A stretch of 64,000 nucleotides of DNA from Terriglobales bacterium (GTDB taxonomy: Bacteria > Acidobacteriota > Terriglobia > Terriglobales > Acidobacteriaceae). The translations under genes and the position numbers were made by a program. Positions within the stretch are counted from its first letter, which is position 1. Every line of letters starts with the position of its first letter. Below the pieces are notes generated by a model. It was given only the letters and a program-made list of their open reading frames with translations, did no database searches and was not told where the DNA came from. Positions 54,527 to 64,000 of the stretch are shown here, piece by piece. The stretch is from NCBI GenBank assembly GCA_015655585.1, contig JAATEV010000120.1, positions 1 to 64,000 of the forward strand, given 5' to 3'.

Positions 54527-55807
54527 TTAAACCCCGAACGGATGCTCCAGCGAAGGACTCTGCGGCTCAAACCACTCCGCGCCGTTCTCCGTAATCACCA
54601 TATCGTCCTCCAGCCGCAGCCCGAACTCTCCCTGAATAAACAGCGCAGGCTCATCCGAGAACGTCATATTCGCCTGGATCTTCGTCTTGTTGCCGCGCAC
54701 CAGGTAAGTCCACTCGTGTACGTCCATGCCGATGCCATGCCCCACGCGATGCACAAACGTATCGTAGTCCGGCCCGAACCCGGCCTTGTGGATCACCTCA
54801 CGAGCCGCAGCATCCACCGCCTGGCACTCTACCCCCGGCTTCGCCGCCTCCCGCGCCGCTGCCTGTGCCCGATACACAATATCGAAGTACCGCTTCATCT
54901 TGTCCGAAGGCTTGCCATACACCCACGCCCGCGAGATGTCCGACTGATACCCCTCCACCGAGCATCCATCGTCGATCAGCACCATCTCGTTCTCGCGAAT
55001 CACCTGCGGAAACAGCGACCCATGCGGCAGCGCGCTCGAAGGCCCCGTCTGGCAGCTCGTATCTCCCGTCACGCCCATGTGCTGGTAAGACCGCGAGCAA
55101 AGGCTGGAGAACGCCGCCGTAGTAATCCCCGGCTGTACCGACTTCCACACCGCCTCATACACCTGCATCGTAATGCTGTTCGCCAGCCGCATCAGCGCAA
55201 TCTCCGCCGGGCTCTTAATCATCCTGCATCCTGCCACCACCGGCGTCGCGTCCACAATATGCAGATTCGGGCAGGCCTTCATCACCTCATTGGCAAACGT
55301 AAACGGCGTCTTCTCCTCAATCCCCAGAGTCCCCGTCAACACCCCCGCATCGGCCAGCCCCTTCCGCACCAGCGCCGACGGGCTCTCATCCTCCTGCCAA
55401 AGATAAATCGCGGCGCTCTTCCCCTCCGGCACCGAGTCCATCCGCTCATCCAGCCGACCCTTCTCAAAGTGCGGACACACAAAGAACGGCTTCCCCTTCG
55501 CCGGCAGCACAAAGCACATCAGCCTCTCGGAGTTCGTCCACCGCATCCCCGTGTAGTACGTCAGCGAAGTGTCGCCCGCCACCAGGATCGCGTCCTGATG
55601 GTTCTCCACCATCAACTGCCGAGCCCTCTGCAACCGGGCCTCCCGCTCCTCCAGCGTAATCGGCTTCGCCTCGCCCCTCCGGTTCTTAAGCGCAAGCACT
55701 GCGGGCGGCAGCGGAGCCGCTCCCTCTGGTGCTGCTGCGCGTTGTGCCGCGGCAAGGGCTGGAACCGAGAGAATTGCACCGGACTGAAGAAAGCGACGAC
55801 GATTCAT
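54527..55807 (-). CDS. exported M24-family metallopeptidase (Xaa-Pro dipeptidase/aminopeptidase-like)
   Basis: A 426-aa protein with a Tat-like signal (NRRRFLQSGAILSVPALAAA), a creatinase-like N-terminal domain (about 50-195) and a pita-bread domain with metal ligands: Asp in VLIDDGCSV, Asp in SDISRAW, His in HRVGHGIGMDVHE, Glu in SDEPALF and Glu in LRLEDDM. All five ligands are present. Probably cleaves Xaa-Pro peptides in the periplasm. Convergent with the sulfatase gene. Confidence 0.87.
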   Translation of the reverse strand: MNRRRFLQSGAILSVPALAAAQRAAAPEGAAPLPPAVLALKNRRGEAKPITLEEREARLQRARQLMVENHQDAILVAGDTSLTYYTGMRWTNSERLMCFVLPAKGKPFFVCPHFEKGRLDERMDSVPEGKSAAIYLWQEDESPSALVRKGLADAGVLTGTLGIEEKTPFTFANEVMKACPNLHIVDATPVVAGCRMIKSPAEIALMRLANSITMQVYEAVWKSVQPGITTAAFSSLCSRSYQHMGVTGDTSCQTGPSSALPHGSLFPQVIRENEMVLIDDGCSVEGYQSDISRAWVYGKPSDKMKRYFDIVYRAQAAAREAAKPGVECQAVDAAAREVIHKAGFGPDYDTFVHRVGHGIGMDVHEWTYLVRGNKTKIQANMTFSDEPALFIQGEFGLRLEDDMVITENGAEWFEPQSPSLEHPFGV

Positions 55808-55892
55808 AAACGTTAGCTCCTGGTTGTTAGCTCATAGCTGGATTGAAAGGAAGGCTTCATTATAGACACAACACAAACGGCGACACGCAAAC

Positions 55893-58235
55893 TCACTGGT
55901 ACGCCACCGCAACATGAATCGTTCTGGCAACCGCACTGGCCGGTAGAGTGATCGTCTCGCTCTCGCTCGAAAAATCCTTCCACGCCGCACCATCCACCGT
56001 CACTGCCCGAATCGCCCGATGCCCCGGAGTACGCAGCCGCAGCTTCACCCGCACCTTGCCCGCAGGCATCCGCACCGTGGCCTTCACCGAGCCACGGTCC
56101 ACATCCGACTCCGCCTCATAGCCCACCGTCCCAAACCGCGTAGGCGCACCCGTAATCGCAATATGCTTGCCCCCGGCCAGCCACTCCCGCGGAGCGGCCT
56201 TCCCCAGCCACAACACCGGCTCGTCCGGCTCTTCGAACACCAGCATCCACTTCGTTAGAATCGGAATCGTATCCTGCGCGGGCGTGCAGTAGGGCCCGCC
56301 CAGCGTCCCATCCAGCTTCGCGCTCTCCACCGAGGTCCACGTCCCACGCGAGTAGATATGTGCCATGTGCGCATAAAAACTCAGCAGAAACTCCCGGGGA
56401 TGATCGAACTGCATACTCGCATACGCCGGTCCAAAGTCCAGAAACCCGGTAATGTGGTTGCCCGAGCGCGGCAGCCCGAACAGCAAACTCCCCCGCGCCG
56501 ATAAGCTATCCCAAAGCTCCGCTTCCTCCCCCGCCGTCAGCTCGCCCGACTCCAGCATCTCCATGTAGGCTCTCTGCTTGCCATAGGTAGCCGTGTCCCC
56601 CGCCACCGCAGGCACATAAGCCGGGCTCTGGCTCCGGTCAATCGAGCGCTTCAAAGCGTTCTCCATGTCCGTCTTCAGCAGAGCCGATCGCTCCATCAAC
56701 CCCCGAGCCTTAGCCTCCAGCACCCGGTCATGCGTCTTAGCCGCAATCGCCAGCCATGCCTCGCCAAGATCATGGAACCCACGTGCCGCCTCGGCATTGT
56801 TCGCAAAGTGAGGCTGCATGAACCGATAAGGATTCAGCTTCAGGCTACTGTCATGCTCCGACCACCCACGAATCACCCCATACGTTACGTCCTGTTCCGG
56901 CAGATTGCGCGAGTCATCATGCAGCTTCTCCAGCAGCTCCGCAATCGCAAACAGCTTCCCCTTGTACTTCAGCAGCGTGGCCGAATCACCCGTATACGCG
57001 TAGTACTTCGCCACCGCGGCCAGCATCTTGCCATACTGCCCAATCTCCGGCCCTCGCGTATCAATCGAGCCGTCCGCCCGCACCGACTGCGTAAAGTAAT
57101 CGTCAATATAGCGTTTGGCCACGTCAAACGATCCCCACTCCACCAGCGCCATCACGTCGCTGTTGAACGTGTCCTGAAACGTATCGACGTTGTTATACCC
57201 ATACCCGCCAAAGACGTTGATCCCTCCCAGCGGCGGATACCCATACTTCGGATGATCGTTCACCCGCGTCAGCTCCTGCAACGAAAGCGCCCGCCGGTTG
57301 AAGTCCGCCAACCGGGTATCCGGCACATCGATCTGCATCCCGGTCTTCAGATTCGTCTTCCACCACGCATGGGCCCGCAGCAAAGCCCGATAGAACTCCG
57401 CCGCCGCCGGTTCGCCCCGCGGAGGAAACGGCAGGTGGTGATAGTAGTAGTGCGCCTCCTTCACCTCGCCATGATCCACCAGCACCGCGCGAAACCAGGT
57501 CGGCTGCGTCCAGAAGTGTCCCGGCTCCACATCCGCAAACAGCGACTCCTCCCAGTACCTCTGCTCCCCGGCGGCAAACACAAAGTGCAGCACCGGCAAC
57601 CACCCGCCAATTAGCCCTTCCTTCACCTCGTGCTTCTGTCGGGCCTGTTGCATCTCCGGAAACAGCTTCCCCAGGTCAACATAGATCTCATCGCTGAACG
57701 CCCCATAGTCCCACGTAGGCTTGTCGTCGCCATACGGAGTCCCCACAAACGAGGGCACGCGCAGCGGCGGCAGCGTAGCCGCCACCTTGTCGTACTCCGG
57801 GTCGCCGTCGCCCTGCAACAAAGTCGGAGCCAGCAGGTCCGTCTTCGACTCGCTGACCTCCTTCAGAGTATGCCCCGCATACAACGTTCTCTCTGGAGCG
57901 GTCGTAGGCTCAGCCGTCTTCGGCAGCGTAAGCGCCACCCCCTGCCGCCCCAGGTACACAATGCTGCCGTTCTCCTTCGTATTGTCTTCCAGCACCGCCA
58001 ACGGCCCCGCAGGCTCCGTCAACACAGCCATCAGAGTCCATGACCCCACCGTATGCCCCACCGCCACCGTGCTGGCCTTAGCCTTCTCCGTGATGGTAGC
58101 CGTCCCAGCCTTGCTATCAATGCCCGTAAGCCGAAGCCCCGTCAAATCGCCGCTCTGAGCCCGCCCTACTCCACCAGCCCCGGAAGCCACCGCCACCAGC
58201 ACCGCACCCATCGCAATTCGCCAGTTTCTCGTCAT
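55893..58235 (-). CDS. exported ~780-aa protein, paralogue of 46365-48905
   Basis: A 780-aa protein from ATG 58235, where GGAG precedes and a signal peptide begins (NWRIAMGAVLVAVASGAGGVGRAQ). It shares with the protein at 46365 the C-terminal block GKAAPREWLAGGKHIAITGAPTRFG and an aromatic helical middle (NVFGGYGYNNVDTFQDTF, YGVIRGWSEHDSSLKLNPYRF), so a six-hairpin glycosidase fold is likely. Unlike the paralogue it has a Sec rather than Tat signal. The C-terminus is a beta-sandwich (GHRAIRAVTVDGAAW). Substrate unknown; position next to alpha-galactosidase and sulfatase loci suggests a glycan. Confidence 0.65.
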   Translation of the reverse strand: MTRNWRIAMGAVLVAVASGAGGVGRAQSGDLTGLRLTGIDSKAGTATITEKAKASTVAVGHTVGSWTLMAVLTEPAGPLAVLEDNTKENGSIVYLGRQGVALTLPKTAEPTTAPERTLYAGHTLKEVSESKTDLLAPTLLQGDGDPEYDKVAATLPPLRVPSFVGTPYGDDKPTWDYGAFSDEIYVDLGKLFPEMQQARQKHEVKEGLIGGWLPVLHFVFAAGEQRYWEESLFADVEPGHFWTQPTWFRAVLVDHGEVKEAHYYYHHLPFPPRGEPAAAEFYRALLRAHAWWKTNLKTGMQIDVPDTRLADFNRRALSLQELTRVNDHPKYGYPPLGGINVFGGYGYNNVDTFQDTFNSDVMALVEWGSFDVAKRYIDDYFTQSVRADGSIDTRGPEIGQYGKMLAAVAKYYAYTGDSATLLKYKGKLFAIAELLEKLHDDSRNLPEQDVTYGVIRGWSEHDSSLKLNPYRFMQPHFANNAEAARGFHDLGEAWLAIAAKTHDRVLEAKARGLMERSALLKTDMENALKRSIDRSQSPAYVPAVAGDTATYGKQRAYMEMLESGELTAGEEAELWDSLSARGSLLFGLPRSGNHITGFLDFGPAYASMQFDHPREFLLSFYAHMAHIYSRGTWTSVESAKLDGTLGGPYCTPAQDTIPILTKWMLVFEEPDEPVLWLGKAAPREWLAGGKHIAITGAPTRFGTVGYEAESDVDRGSVKATVRMPAGKVRVKLRLRTPGHRAIRAVTVDGAAWKDFSSESETITLPASAVARTIHVAVAYQ

Positions 58236-58382
58236 CTCTCTCCTGTAAGGCAAAGGCACAGCCAGGCCCGAACCCGTCCGGTCTGGCATTACGGCCTCGG
58301 CTATTCCGCGTTCTCCATGAGTACCCTCCCCACAAGCCGGAAAGCAAGAAGTTTTTACAAAGCGCACTGGCTTAAATAAAAA

Positions 58383-58414
58383 ATCGGCCGCCGGTCCAAA
58401 CTCCGGCGGCCGAT
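58383..58414 (-). terminator. strong terminator of the alpha-galactosidase gene
   Basis: ATCGGCCGCCGG pairs perfectly with CCGGCGGCCGAT around an 8-base loop; on the reverse strand it runs into TTTTTTATTT. Confidence 0.85.
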
Positions 58415-58429
58415 CTCATTTGATACGCG

Positions 58430-60022
58430 TTACTTGGCGCTGACCTTCAGCAGAACGACGCCATGCGTCGGAACCGTCGTCTTGAACGAGTCTCCGCTCA
58501 CCGCAACCGCCTCATGCTTCCACAGGTCGCGCGCCTTCACGCCCTTGCCGTTGAAGCCCGCTGGCAGGCTGCTCCACGCAAAGCCCGTGTCCGCCGGAGC
58601 GTCGCCGCGGTTGAAGATCGCAACCGCGATCGTGCCGTCATGCAGCGGACGCCACAGCGTTACGATCTTGTCATTGGTCGAGAGCGTCTGCACCGGCTTG
58701 TAGTTCGGGTCCTGGTCAATCGCGATCACCTCGGCGTTCATCAGGATCGACTTCGTCTCATCCGTCATGTCCCGCAGATCGTTACCCGCAATCAGAGGAG
58801 CCGCCAGCAGCGACCACAGGCTCATGTGCGTGCGATACTCATCGCCCGTCATCCCTCCATTGCCGATCTCCAGCATGTCCGGATCGTTCCAGTGTCCCGG
58901 CTTGGCATACTCCGCCAGCTTCAACTGGCTGAACCCGATTTTGTCCATCGAGTTCCACTTGTCGGTGATGTCGCCCGTCGTGCGCCACAGGTTGCCGCCG
59001 CTCTTCGTGCCCCATCCCGTCCACACCGCGGCGCGTCCATACTCGCAGAGGCTATAGACAATCGGACGACCCGTAGCCTGCAACGCCTCGCCCATCTTCT
59101 GGTACAGAGCCTGCAACGTAGGCGCGTCGTCCTTGTAGATGTCCAGTCCGCTGCAAAGGTCGTACTTCAGGTAGTCGATGCCCCACGCCGCGTAGGTCTT
59201 CGCATCCTGAATCTCATGGCCAAAGCTGCCCTCGTATCCAGCGCAGGTCTTCGGTCCGGGGCCAGAATAGATACCGATCTTCAGACCCTTCGAGTGAACA
59301 TAGTCCGCCAGGGCCTTCATGTCCGGAAACTTCTTGTTCGGTACGATATTTCCCTGGGCGTCGCGGCCCAGCTCCCACGTGTCGTCAATGTTGATGTAGA
59401 CATAGCCAGCCTTGCTCATGCCGCTGGACACCATCGCGTCCGCCATGCCGCGCACTGAAGCGTCGTCCACGCGTCCGGCAAACTTGTTCCAGCTATTCCA
59501 GCCCATCGGCGGCGTCTTCGCCAGCCCATTGTCCGGCAGGTCCTTCAGTGCAGGCAGCGGAAGCGGAGCCGGAGGCAGCGTCGCCTCCTTCGTCACCTTG
59601 TCTCCCTCGGACTCTACCGAAGCGCCATTCCGTCCCGCCGTATGCAGCACCAGCTTGCCGCCCTGGAACGTGCCGTCATACACCACAGGCCGCTGCGGAG
59701 GCCGTACCGGTGCCGTCGAGCCAGCCGGAGGCGGAGGAGGCGTAGGAGGAACCGTCGCAAAGTGGATCGCGCCGTCCTTGAACGTGCCGTTGATCGGAAT
59801 CCCATTCTTGCCCCGGATCAGGCTTCCGCTAATCGTCTCGCCGCTCTGCTGAATCTCGAAGAAGGTCTCGCGAAACGTGCCATCGCCGTTCGCATTCGGG
59901 GTACGCAGACGCCAATAGCCATTCAGGTCCGTCTGCGCCAGCATAGGCGAGAGGTGAAAGCAGAGGGCATAACCAAGAAACAAAGCAAACGACCAGCACA
60001 AAGCCTTAACTGCACGATGCAT
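58430..60022 (-). CDS. exported alpha-galactosidase, GH27
   Basis: A 530-aa protein with a signal peptide (ALCWSFALFLGYALCF) and an N-terminal beta domain of about 150 residues with a proline-rich linker (PPTPPPPPAGS). The GH27 barrel follows: PPMGWNSWNKF, NIDDTWELGR, KIGIYSGPG with TCAGYEGS, nucleophile Asp in YLKYDLC and acid/base Asp in GHWNDPDML. It removes terminal alpha-galactose from galactomannans or galacto-oligosaccharides. The extra N-terminal domain resembles none I can name. It is followed by a strong terminator. Confidence 0.9.
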   Translation of the reverse strand: MHRAVKALCWSFALFLGYALCFHLSPMLAQTDLNGYWRLRTPNANGDGTFRETFFEIQQSGETISGSLIRGKNGIPINGTFKDGAIHFATVPPTPPPPPAGSTAPVRPPQRPVVYDGTFQGGKLVLHTAGRNGASVESEGDKVTKEATLPPAPLPLPALKDLPDNGLAKTPPMGWNSWNKFAGRVDDASVRGMADAMVSSGMSKAGYVYINIDDTWELGRDAQGNIVPNKKFPDMKALADYVHSKGLKIGIYSGPGPKTCAGYEGSFGHEIQDAKTYAAWGIDYLKYDLCSGLDIYKDDAPTLQALYQKMGEALQATGRPIVYSLCEYGRAAVWTGWGTKSGGNLWRTTGDITDKWNSMDKIGFSQLKLAEYAKPGHWNDPDMLEIGNGGMTGDEYRTHMSLWSLLAAPLIAGNDLRDMTDETKSILMNAEVIAIDQDPNYKPVQTLSTNDKIVTLWRPLHDGTIAVAIFNRGDAPADTGFAWSSLPAGFNGKGVKARDLWKHEAVAVSGDSFKTTVPTHGVVLLKVSAK

Positions 60023-60190
60023 TCTCTATCTCCAAATAAATCGACTGAACAGAACCGGGGGAACTGGCCTCCTCATGGAGGAAGCCAGGCACACTCACTC
60101 TACTCGACGCACTACATTTCGGTAAACGTTTATTTTTACATCATCCGCAGCAAAACCAGCCGCATCATCCACAAAAAACAACCAGCATTC

Positions 60191-62110
60191 TCACTTCGCC
60201 TCTATCTCCAGCACTTGCACCGAGTACGCCGGAACCGTATGCGAGAACTTCGCTCCCACTCCACTCAGCGTAGTCCGCACCGGAACAACCCGTTTCGGCG
60301 CAACAAGCGTATTCGTCTCCGCCAGGTTCGTCCCCGTCAGCGACACCACCTCCGCGCTCCCGCCCACATTGGCCCCGTTCAAGCCAATATCCACCGCTTG
60401 CGGCGTGGAAGAAGCGTTCACCAGCTTCAAATAAACCTTCCCCTTGGCCGCGTCCTTAGTCACCGAATAGAAAAATCGATCCCCGCCCCCCGCAACCGAA
60501 GAAGCCGGAACCTCCGTCCCCAGGTACTCCGCAAACATAGCCTGCGCGTAGTAGCTGGGCGATCCATAGCTCGAAATCGCGTCATACCCAATCAAATCCG
60601 ACTCCCACTGCATCCCGCCCGGATTCACATTCACAAACAGCGGAGCATACGAGGCCATCACGATCAGGTCGCTGTTCCGCTCCATGCTCGTCATCCACGC
60701 CGCATCTCCCAGCGCCGCGCCCATGTTCGTCGTCGGCGACCCCTCCCGCGTGGCCCACTCTCCCACAAAAATCTTCGGCCCGTTCCTGTCCACCGAGTCA
60801 TAGTGGTTCACCATCGCAAAGAACTCATCCGCGCGCCTGTAGTAGTGGTCGTCCACCACATCCGGCTTGATCTTCTTCACCGGCATCGTAGCAATCAACT
60901 GCAACTGCGGATACTTCGCTTTGATCGCCTTATAGAACTGCGTATACCGCCCCTCATAGCTGCCCGAGCGGTCGAACCAGTCCTCATTCCCAATCTCCAC
61001 ATACTTCACCGGGAAGGGAGCTGGATGCCCCAGCTTCGCCCGCACCGCGCCCCACTTCGTCGAAGTGGCCCCCGTCGCAAACTCGATCTCATCCAGCGCA
61101 TCGTCCACAAACGGATTCAGCGCAGGCCCCGGTGCAATATAGTCGCCCTTCAGCGAGTAGCCCGCATACACCGCCAGCACCGTGTCGATCTTCAGGTCTT
61201 CGCTCCACTCCAGAAACTCCAGCAGCCCCAGCCCGTCCGAAGACTGATAGTCCCACGGGCTCCGATGCGTAGGGCGGTCCACCAGCGGCCCCAGCGTATT
61301 CTTCCAGTCGAACCGTTCATCGATCTGGTCGCCCTCCAGATAATTCCCACCCGGCAGCCTCAGAAACGTCGGATGCATCGCCGCCATCATCTCCATCAGG
61401 TCCGGCCGATTTCCATTCACGCGGTTCTTATAAGTAGGCGGAAACAGCGACACAATGCTCAACCACATCTTGCCCGCATGTCCCACCGTCACCACCAGGT
61501 GGTTCTCTGCGGAGGTCTCCACCTCGCCGGTCTTCAGCGTGAACGCCAGCTGCTTCCACTCCGTCGCAAGCCCCTGCACCGTCGTCGTAGCCAGCGTCTT
61601 GCCGGAGTTGTTGCTTACCAGCGAGACCGTCAGCGGCCCCATCCCCGCCGAATCCGCCTTCGCATACAGCGAGCCCGTGTACGTCGTATTCGGACGCACC
61701 GCCATGCCCCAGTAGCCTTCGTTCCGAACGCCCGCCTGGTTCGCGCTGTCTGCCTTTGTAATCGTCACGGCAAGGCTGTGCTGCTGCGCCGCGCTCGGCC
61801 CCTCATCCGTGTCGATCACCATCGAGGCCATCGAATTGCCAAAGTGTTCAATGTTCCAGTGATTCATCCCGCCCGGCCCATGCCCGCCAAACGGACGATC
61901 CTGAAACGTGCGGTTCCGCACCATCTCCGCATACAGGCCGCCGTCGTAGGAGTAATTAATCTCCTCCGTCATCAGTCCATACAGCGAAGGACTCACGCCA
62001 TGCAGCGGCTTATCCAGTTGAATCGAGAGGGTCGCGGTCTGCGCCACGCAGGCAACAGAAAAGGCGCTCAAGGCAAGGGCCGCGGCCCCTGTTTTGAATC
62101 GGTTCAGCAT
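60191..62110 (-). CDS. exported alpha-L-arabinofuranosidase, GH51
   Basis: A 639-aa GH51 enzyme with a signal peptide (KTGAAALALSAFSVACVAQ). YGLMTEEINYSYDGGLYAEMVRNR is a family start; the acid/base Glu is in EIGNEDWFDR and the nucleophile Glu in FVGEWATREG. A carbohydrate-binding-like insert (about 80-190) precedes the barrel and a beta-sandwich closes the protein. It frees arabinose from arabinan or arabinoxylan. It lies 126 bases after araA on the same strand, so arabinose release and isomerisation are likely co-expressed, though a hairpin lies between. Confidence 0.9.
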   Translation of the reverse strand: MLNRFKTGAAALALSAFSVACVAQTATLSIQLDKPLHGVSPSLYGLMTEEINYSYDGGLYAEMVRNRTFQDRPFGGHGPGGMNHWNIEHFGNSMASMVIDTDEGPSAAQQHSLAVTITKADSANQAGVRNEGYWGMAVRPNTTYTGSLYAKADSAGMGPLTVSLVSNNSGKTLATTTVQGLATEWKQLAFTLKTGEVETSAENHLVVTVGHAGKMWLSIVSLFPPTYKNRVNGNRPDLMEMMAAMHPTFLRLPGGNYLEGDQIDERFDWKNTLGPLVDRPTHRSPWDYQSSDGLGLLEFLEWSEDLKIDTVLAVYAGYSLKGDYIAPGPALNPFVDDALDEIEFATGATSTKWGAVRAKLGHPAPFPVKYVEIGNEDWFDRSGSYEGRYTQFYKAIKAKYPQLQLIATMPVKKIKPDVVDDHYYRRADEFFAMVNHYDSVDRNGPKIFVGEWATREGSPTTNMGAALGDAAWMTSMERNSDLIVMASYAPLFVNVNPGGMQWESDLIGYDAISSYGSPSYYAQAMFAEYLGTEVPASSVAGGGDRFFYSVTKDAAKGKVYLKLVNASSTPQAVDIGLNGANVGGSAEVVSLTGTNLAETNTLVAPKRVVPVRTTLSGVGAKFSHTVPAYSVQVLEIEAK

Positions 62111-62138
62111 CTCTTTCGCTCCGGTCGGCTGCGAAGCA

Positions 62139-62169
62139 GCCGGGAATCAAACTTGGTCTGATTCCCGGC
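62139..62169 (-). terminator. hairpin between araA and arabinofuranosidase genes
   Basis: GCCGGGAATCA pairs with TGATTCCCGGC around a 9-base loop. No U-run follows in the reverse direction, so it may be an mRNA processing or partial termination site. Confidence 0.5.
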
Positions 62170-62236
62170 CGTTCACAACGCTCAGTAGATATGTCCGTGC
62201 AGCGAAAGAAGCATACTTCAAACGTCCCGTACTGCG

Positions 62237-63724
62237 CTACGGAATCCGCAGCGAGTACGTCGTCTCTTCCCAGCGAAGCTGTCGCCGGAACTCATGCAGC
62301 TTCGTATCTGCGTCAATCCGGATCAGCTCAATCCCGGCGATCTCCGCAAAGTCCGCCAGATGCTCCGTCGTCAGCGCCTGGCTGAAGCCCGTATGGTGAG
62401 CCCCGCCCGCATAGATCCACGCCGCCGCCGCCGTCTTCAAATCAGGCTTCGCCAGCCACACCGCCCGGGCTACAGGCAGCTTCGGCAGCTCATGCTCCGG
62501 TTCGATCACATCAATCTCGTTCACGATCATCCGGAACCGGTTGCCCATGTCCACCAGCGAGGCCACTACCGCCGGTCCCTTGGGAGCCGTAAACACCAGA
62601 CGCGCCGGGTCGGCCTTGCCGCCAATCCCCAGCGGATGAACCTCAAGCGTCGGCTTGTCCTTGGCAATCGTCGGGCAGATCTCCAGCATGTGCGAACCCA
62701 GCACCTTCGCCGTCCCGCCAAAGTCGTAGGTATAGTCCTCCATAAAAGAAGTGCCGCCCTCCATACCGTCCGCCATCACCTTCATAATGCGGACCAGCGC
62801 CGCCGTCTTCCAGTCGCCTTCGCCGCCAAAGCCGTAGCCATCGGCCATCAGGCGCTGCGTCGCGATTCCCGGCAACTGCCCCATGCCGTGCAGGTCTTCA
62901 AACGTATCCGTGAACGCGCCAAATCCGCCCTCTTCCAGAAACGCCCGCAGCCCCAGCTCGATCTTCGCCGCAACCTTCAGCGAGTCGGCGCGGTCATGAT
63001 CCTTCGTAATGGTGTAGGTATCGTGGTACTCCTTCACCAGCTTGTCCACCTCGGCGTCCGAGAACTGGTTGATCCGGTCCACCAGGTCGCCGATGCCATA
63101 CCCATTCACGCGATACCCAAACTGCGCCTGCGCCGAAACCTTGTTGCCCTCGGTCACGGCCACTTCGCGCATATTGTCGCCAAACCGCGCCACCTTCAGG
63201 TTCTGCGACTCATGCCAGCCCGCCGCCGCGCGCGTCCACGTGGCAATATCCTTTACCGTCTCGGGGTCCTGCCAGAAGCCGACCACCACCTTGCGCGGAA
63301 GCCGCAGCCTCGCCGTAATGAAGCCGAACTCGCGGTCGCCATGCGCCGCCTGGTTCAGGTTCATAAAGTCCATGTCGATCGTAGACCACGGCAGATCGCG
63401 GTTGAACTGCGTGTGCAGATGAAGAAACGGCTTGTTCAGCAGTTGCAGCCCGGCAATCCACATCTTCGCCGGAGAGAACGTGTGCATCCACAGCACCAGT
63501 CCAATGCAGCTCTCCGAGTTGTTCGCCTCACGGCAAAGCCCGCGGACCTCCTCCGGTGTCGTGACCACCTGCTTGAACACAATAGGGAAGGGAACCGACT
63601 TCTCCCCAGCCAGGGACGCAACCACCTTCTTCGAGTTCTCCGCGACCTTGGCGAGAGCCTCTTGTCCGTAAAGATGTTGACTCCCGGTAACGAACCAGAT
63701 CTCCAGGTTTCCAGTTTTCTTCAT
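62237..63724 (-). CDS. araA: L-arabinose isomerase
   Basis: A 495-aa protein close to the usual ~500 aa of AraA, cytosolic, with [11 protein letters not shown] at the start, as in all AraA. Metal ligands are in [35 protein letters not shown] and [10 protein letters not shown]. It converts L-arabinose to L-ribulose. It is the first gene of the arabinose unit in this window, ahead of a GH51 gene; araB and araD are not in view. Confidence 0.95.
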   Translation of the reverse strand: MKKTGNLEIWFVTGSQHLYGQEALAKVAENSKKVVASLAGEKSVPFPIVFKQVVTTPEEVRGLCREANNSESCIGLVLWMHTFSPAKMWIAGLQLLNKPFLHLHTQFNRDLPWSTIDMDFMNLNQAAHGDREFGFITARLRLPRKVVVGFWQDPETVKDIATWTRAAAGWHESQNLKVARFGDNMREVAVTEGNKVSAQAQFGYRVNGYGIGDLVDRINQFSDAEVDKLVKEYHDTYTITKDHDRADSLKVAAKIELGLRAFLEEGGFGAFTDTFEDLHGMGQLPGIATQRLMADGYGFGGEGDWKTAALVRIMKVMADGMEGGTSFMEDYTYDFGGTAKVLGSHMLEICPTIAKDKPTLEVHPLGIGGKADPARLVFTAPKGPAVVASLVDMGNRFRMIVNEIDVIEPEHELPKLPVARAVWLAKPDLKTAAAAWIYAGGAHHTGFSQALTTEHLADFAEIAGIELIRIDADTKLHEFRRQLRWEETTYSLRIP

Positions 63725-64000
63725 AGCTTCGACTATTTCCTGAACTGCTTTTTTATAAGATTTCCAATTACCAGGCGACGTATCACCGGATAAAAAGCTG
63801 TGGGGCGAGTATAACCTGTGCTATTTCCCATCAACCAGAGCCGCACCGCCGCAATCCTTTCACGCCCATCGAACCAGAAGATTTCCCCCATCGACTATCG
63901 CCAGTCTTTACGCACCCTTACACCATTCCCACCAGCAAAACCCACCATCCAGCCCGCCACCGCCTTATGGCCGATTATCGCAACAGCAAAACTCCCGGTC
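63725..64000. other. region upstream of araA, right edge
   Basis: Probable araA promoter region. On the reverse strand one frame is open from the edge to a TAG at 63895 (34 residues, GHKAVAGWMVGFAGGNG), possibly the end of an upstream gene. Another frame reads EFCCCDNRP then TAA at 63965. Neither can be settled without the sequence to the right. Confidence 0.3.

Noticed and set aside
59642-62161. 839-codon forward frame opposite the GH27 and GH51 genes
   Set aside because: Arg/His-rich product with no domain, lying across two well-supported genes and their gap; a shadow frame.
62294-63793. 499-codon forward frame opposite araA
   Set aside because: Arg/Gln/His-rich shadow of a highly conserved enzyme gene.

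Overview
The window reads as a chromosomal segment of an Acidobacteriota member, most likely class Terriglobia (Edaphobacter/Granulicella/Terriglobus type). The basis is five very long Oar-like TonB-dependent receptors with an N-terminal carboxypeptidase-regulatory-like domain, many Tat- or Sec-exported hydrolases, proteins with the PDGKPDLSGTW signature, and membrane-anchored winged-helix-like proteins, all common in that class. The placement is inferred from gene content; no marker gene is present.

Layout. 1-5.3 kb: the start of an exported rhamnosidase-like glycosidase running off the left edge, a DPP IV-type peptidase, and a small Tat protein followed by an amidase. 5.5-5.9 kb: a protein that is about half Met plus Cys. 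6.1-15.7 kb: an unusual region of small exported and membrane proteins (zinc-ribbon protein, OmpA-C-like protein, two DUF6644-like membrane proteins, two GlcG/HbpS-like proteins, DUF6152-like protein, PDGKPDLSGTW protein, rhodanese-like protein with Ser at the catalytic Cys position) ending in a TonB-dependent receptor. 15.9-24.2 kb: GntR/FCD regulator, receptor, S9 peptidase, M28 peptidase. 24.2-28.1 kb: reverse-strand sugar-phosphate isomerase-like, Gfo/Idh/MocA and PHP-type proteins. 28.6-43.7 kb: a phosphoester-scavenging region with two receptors, a PLC-like phosphodiesterase, a histidine acid phosphatase/phytase, an NPP-type phosphodiesterase and a calcineurin-like phosphoesterase, flanked by two membrane-anchored winged-helix-like proteins. 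43.8-46.3 kb: Ldh-family dehydrogenase, tRNA-Ser(TGA), class I aminotransferase. 46.4-58.2 kb: a receptor plus Cys-type sulfatase, an M24 peptidase, and two related ~800-aa exported proteins. 58.4-63.7 kb: GH27 alpha-galactosidase, GH51 arabinofuranosidase and araA.

The most interesting signal is not a protein family. At least six very short ORFs rich in consecutive cysteine codons (6475-6567 minus, 9490-9576 minus, 9742-9810 plus, 10989-11075 plus, 16632-16712 plus, 49123-49215 plus) stand alone upstream of genes. Four sit 6-7 bases downstream of a good -10 hexamer, so their transcripts would start at or next to the ATG (leaderless); a fifth would have only a few bases of 5' UTR. Three are followed by a strong hairpin, two of these with a clear U-tract, between the short ORF and the gene. 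This is the architecture of a cysteine-responsive attenuation regulon. Its targets would be the 6-16 kb redox/transport region, a TonB receptor with peptidases, and the TonB receptor-sulfatase operon, which makes sense as sulfur scavenging under cysteine shortage. The polycysteine leader principle is known from mycobacteria; a multi-locus version here, tied to TonB receptors and DUF6152/DUF6644/HbpS genes, may be undescribed.
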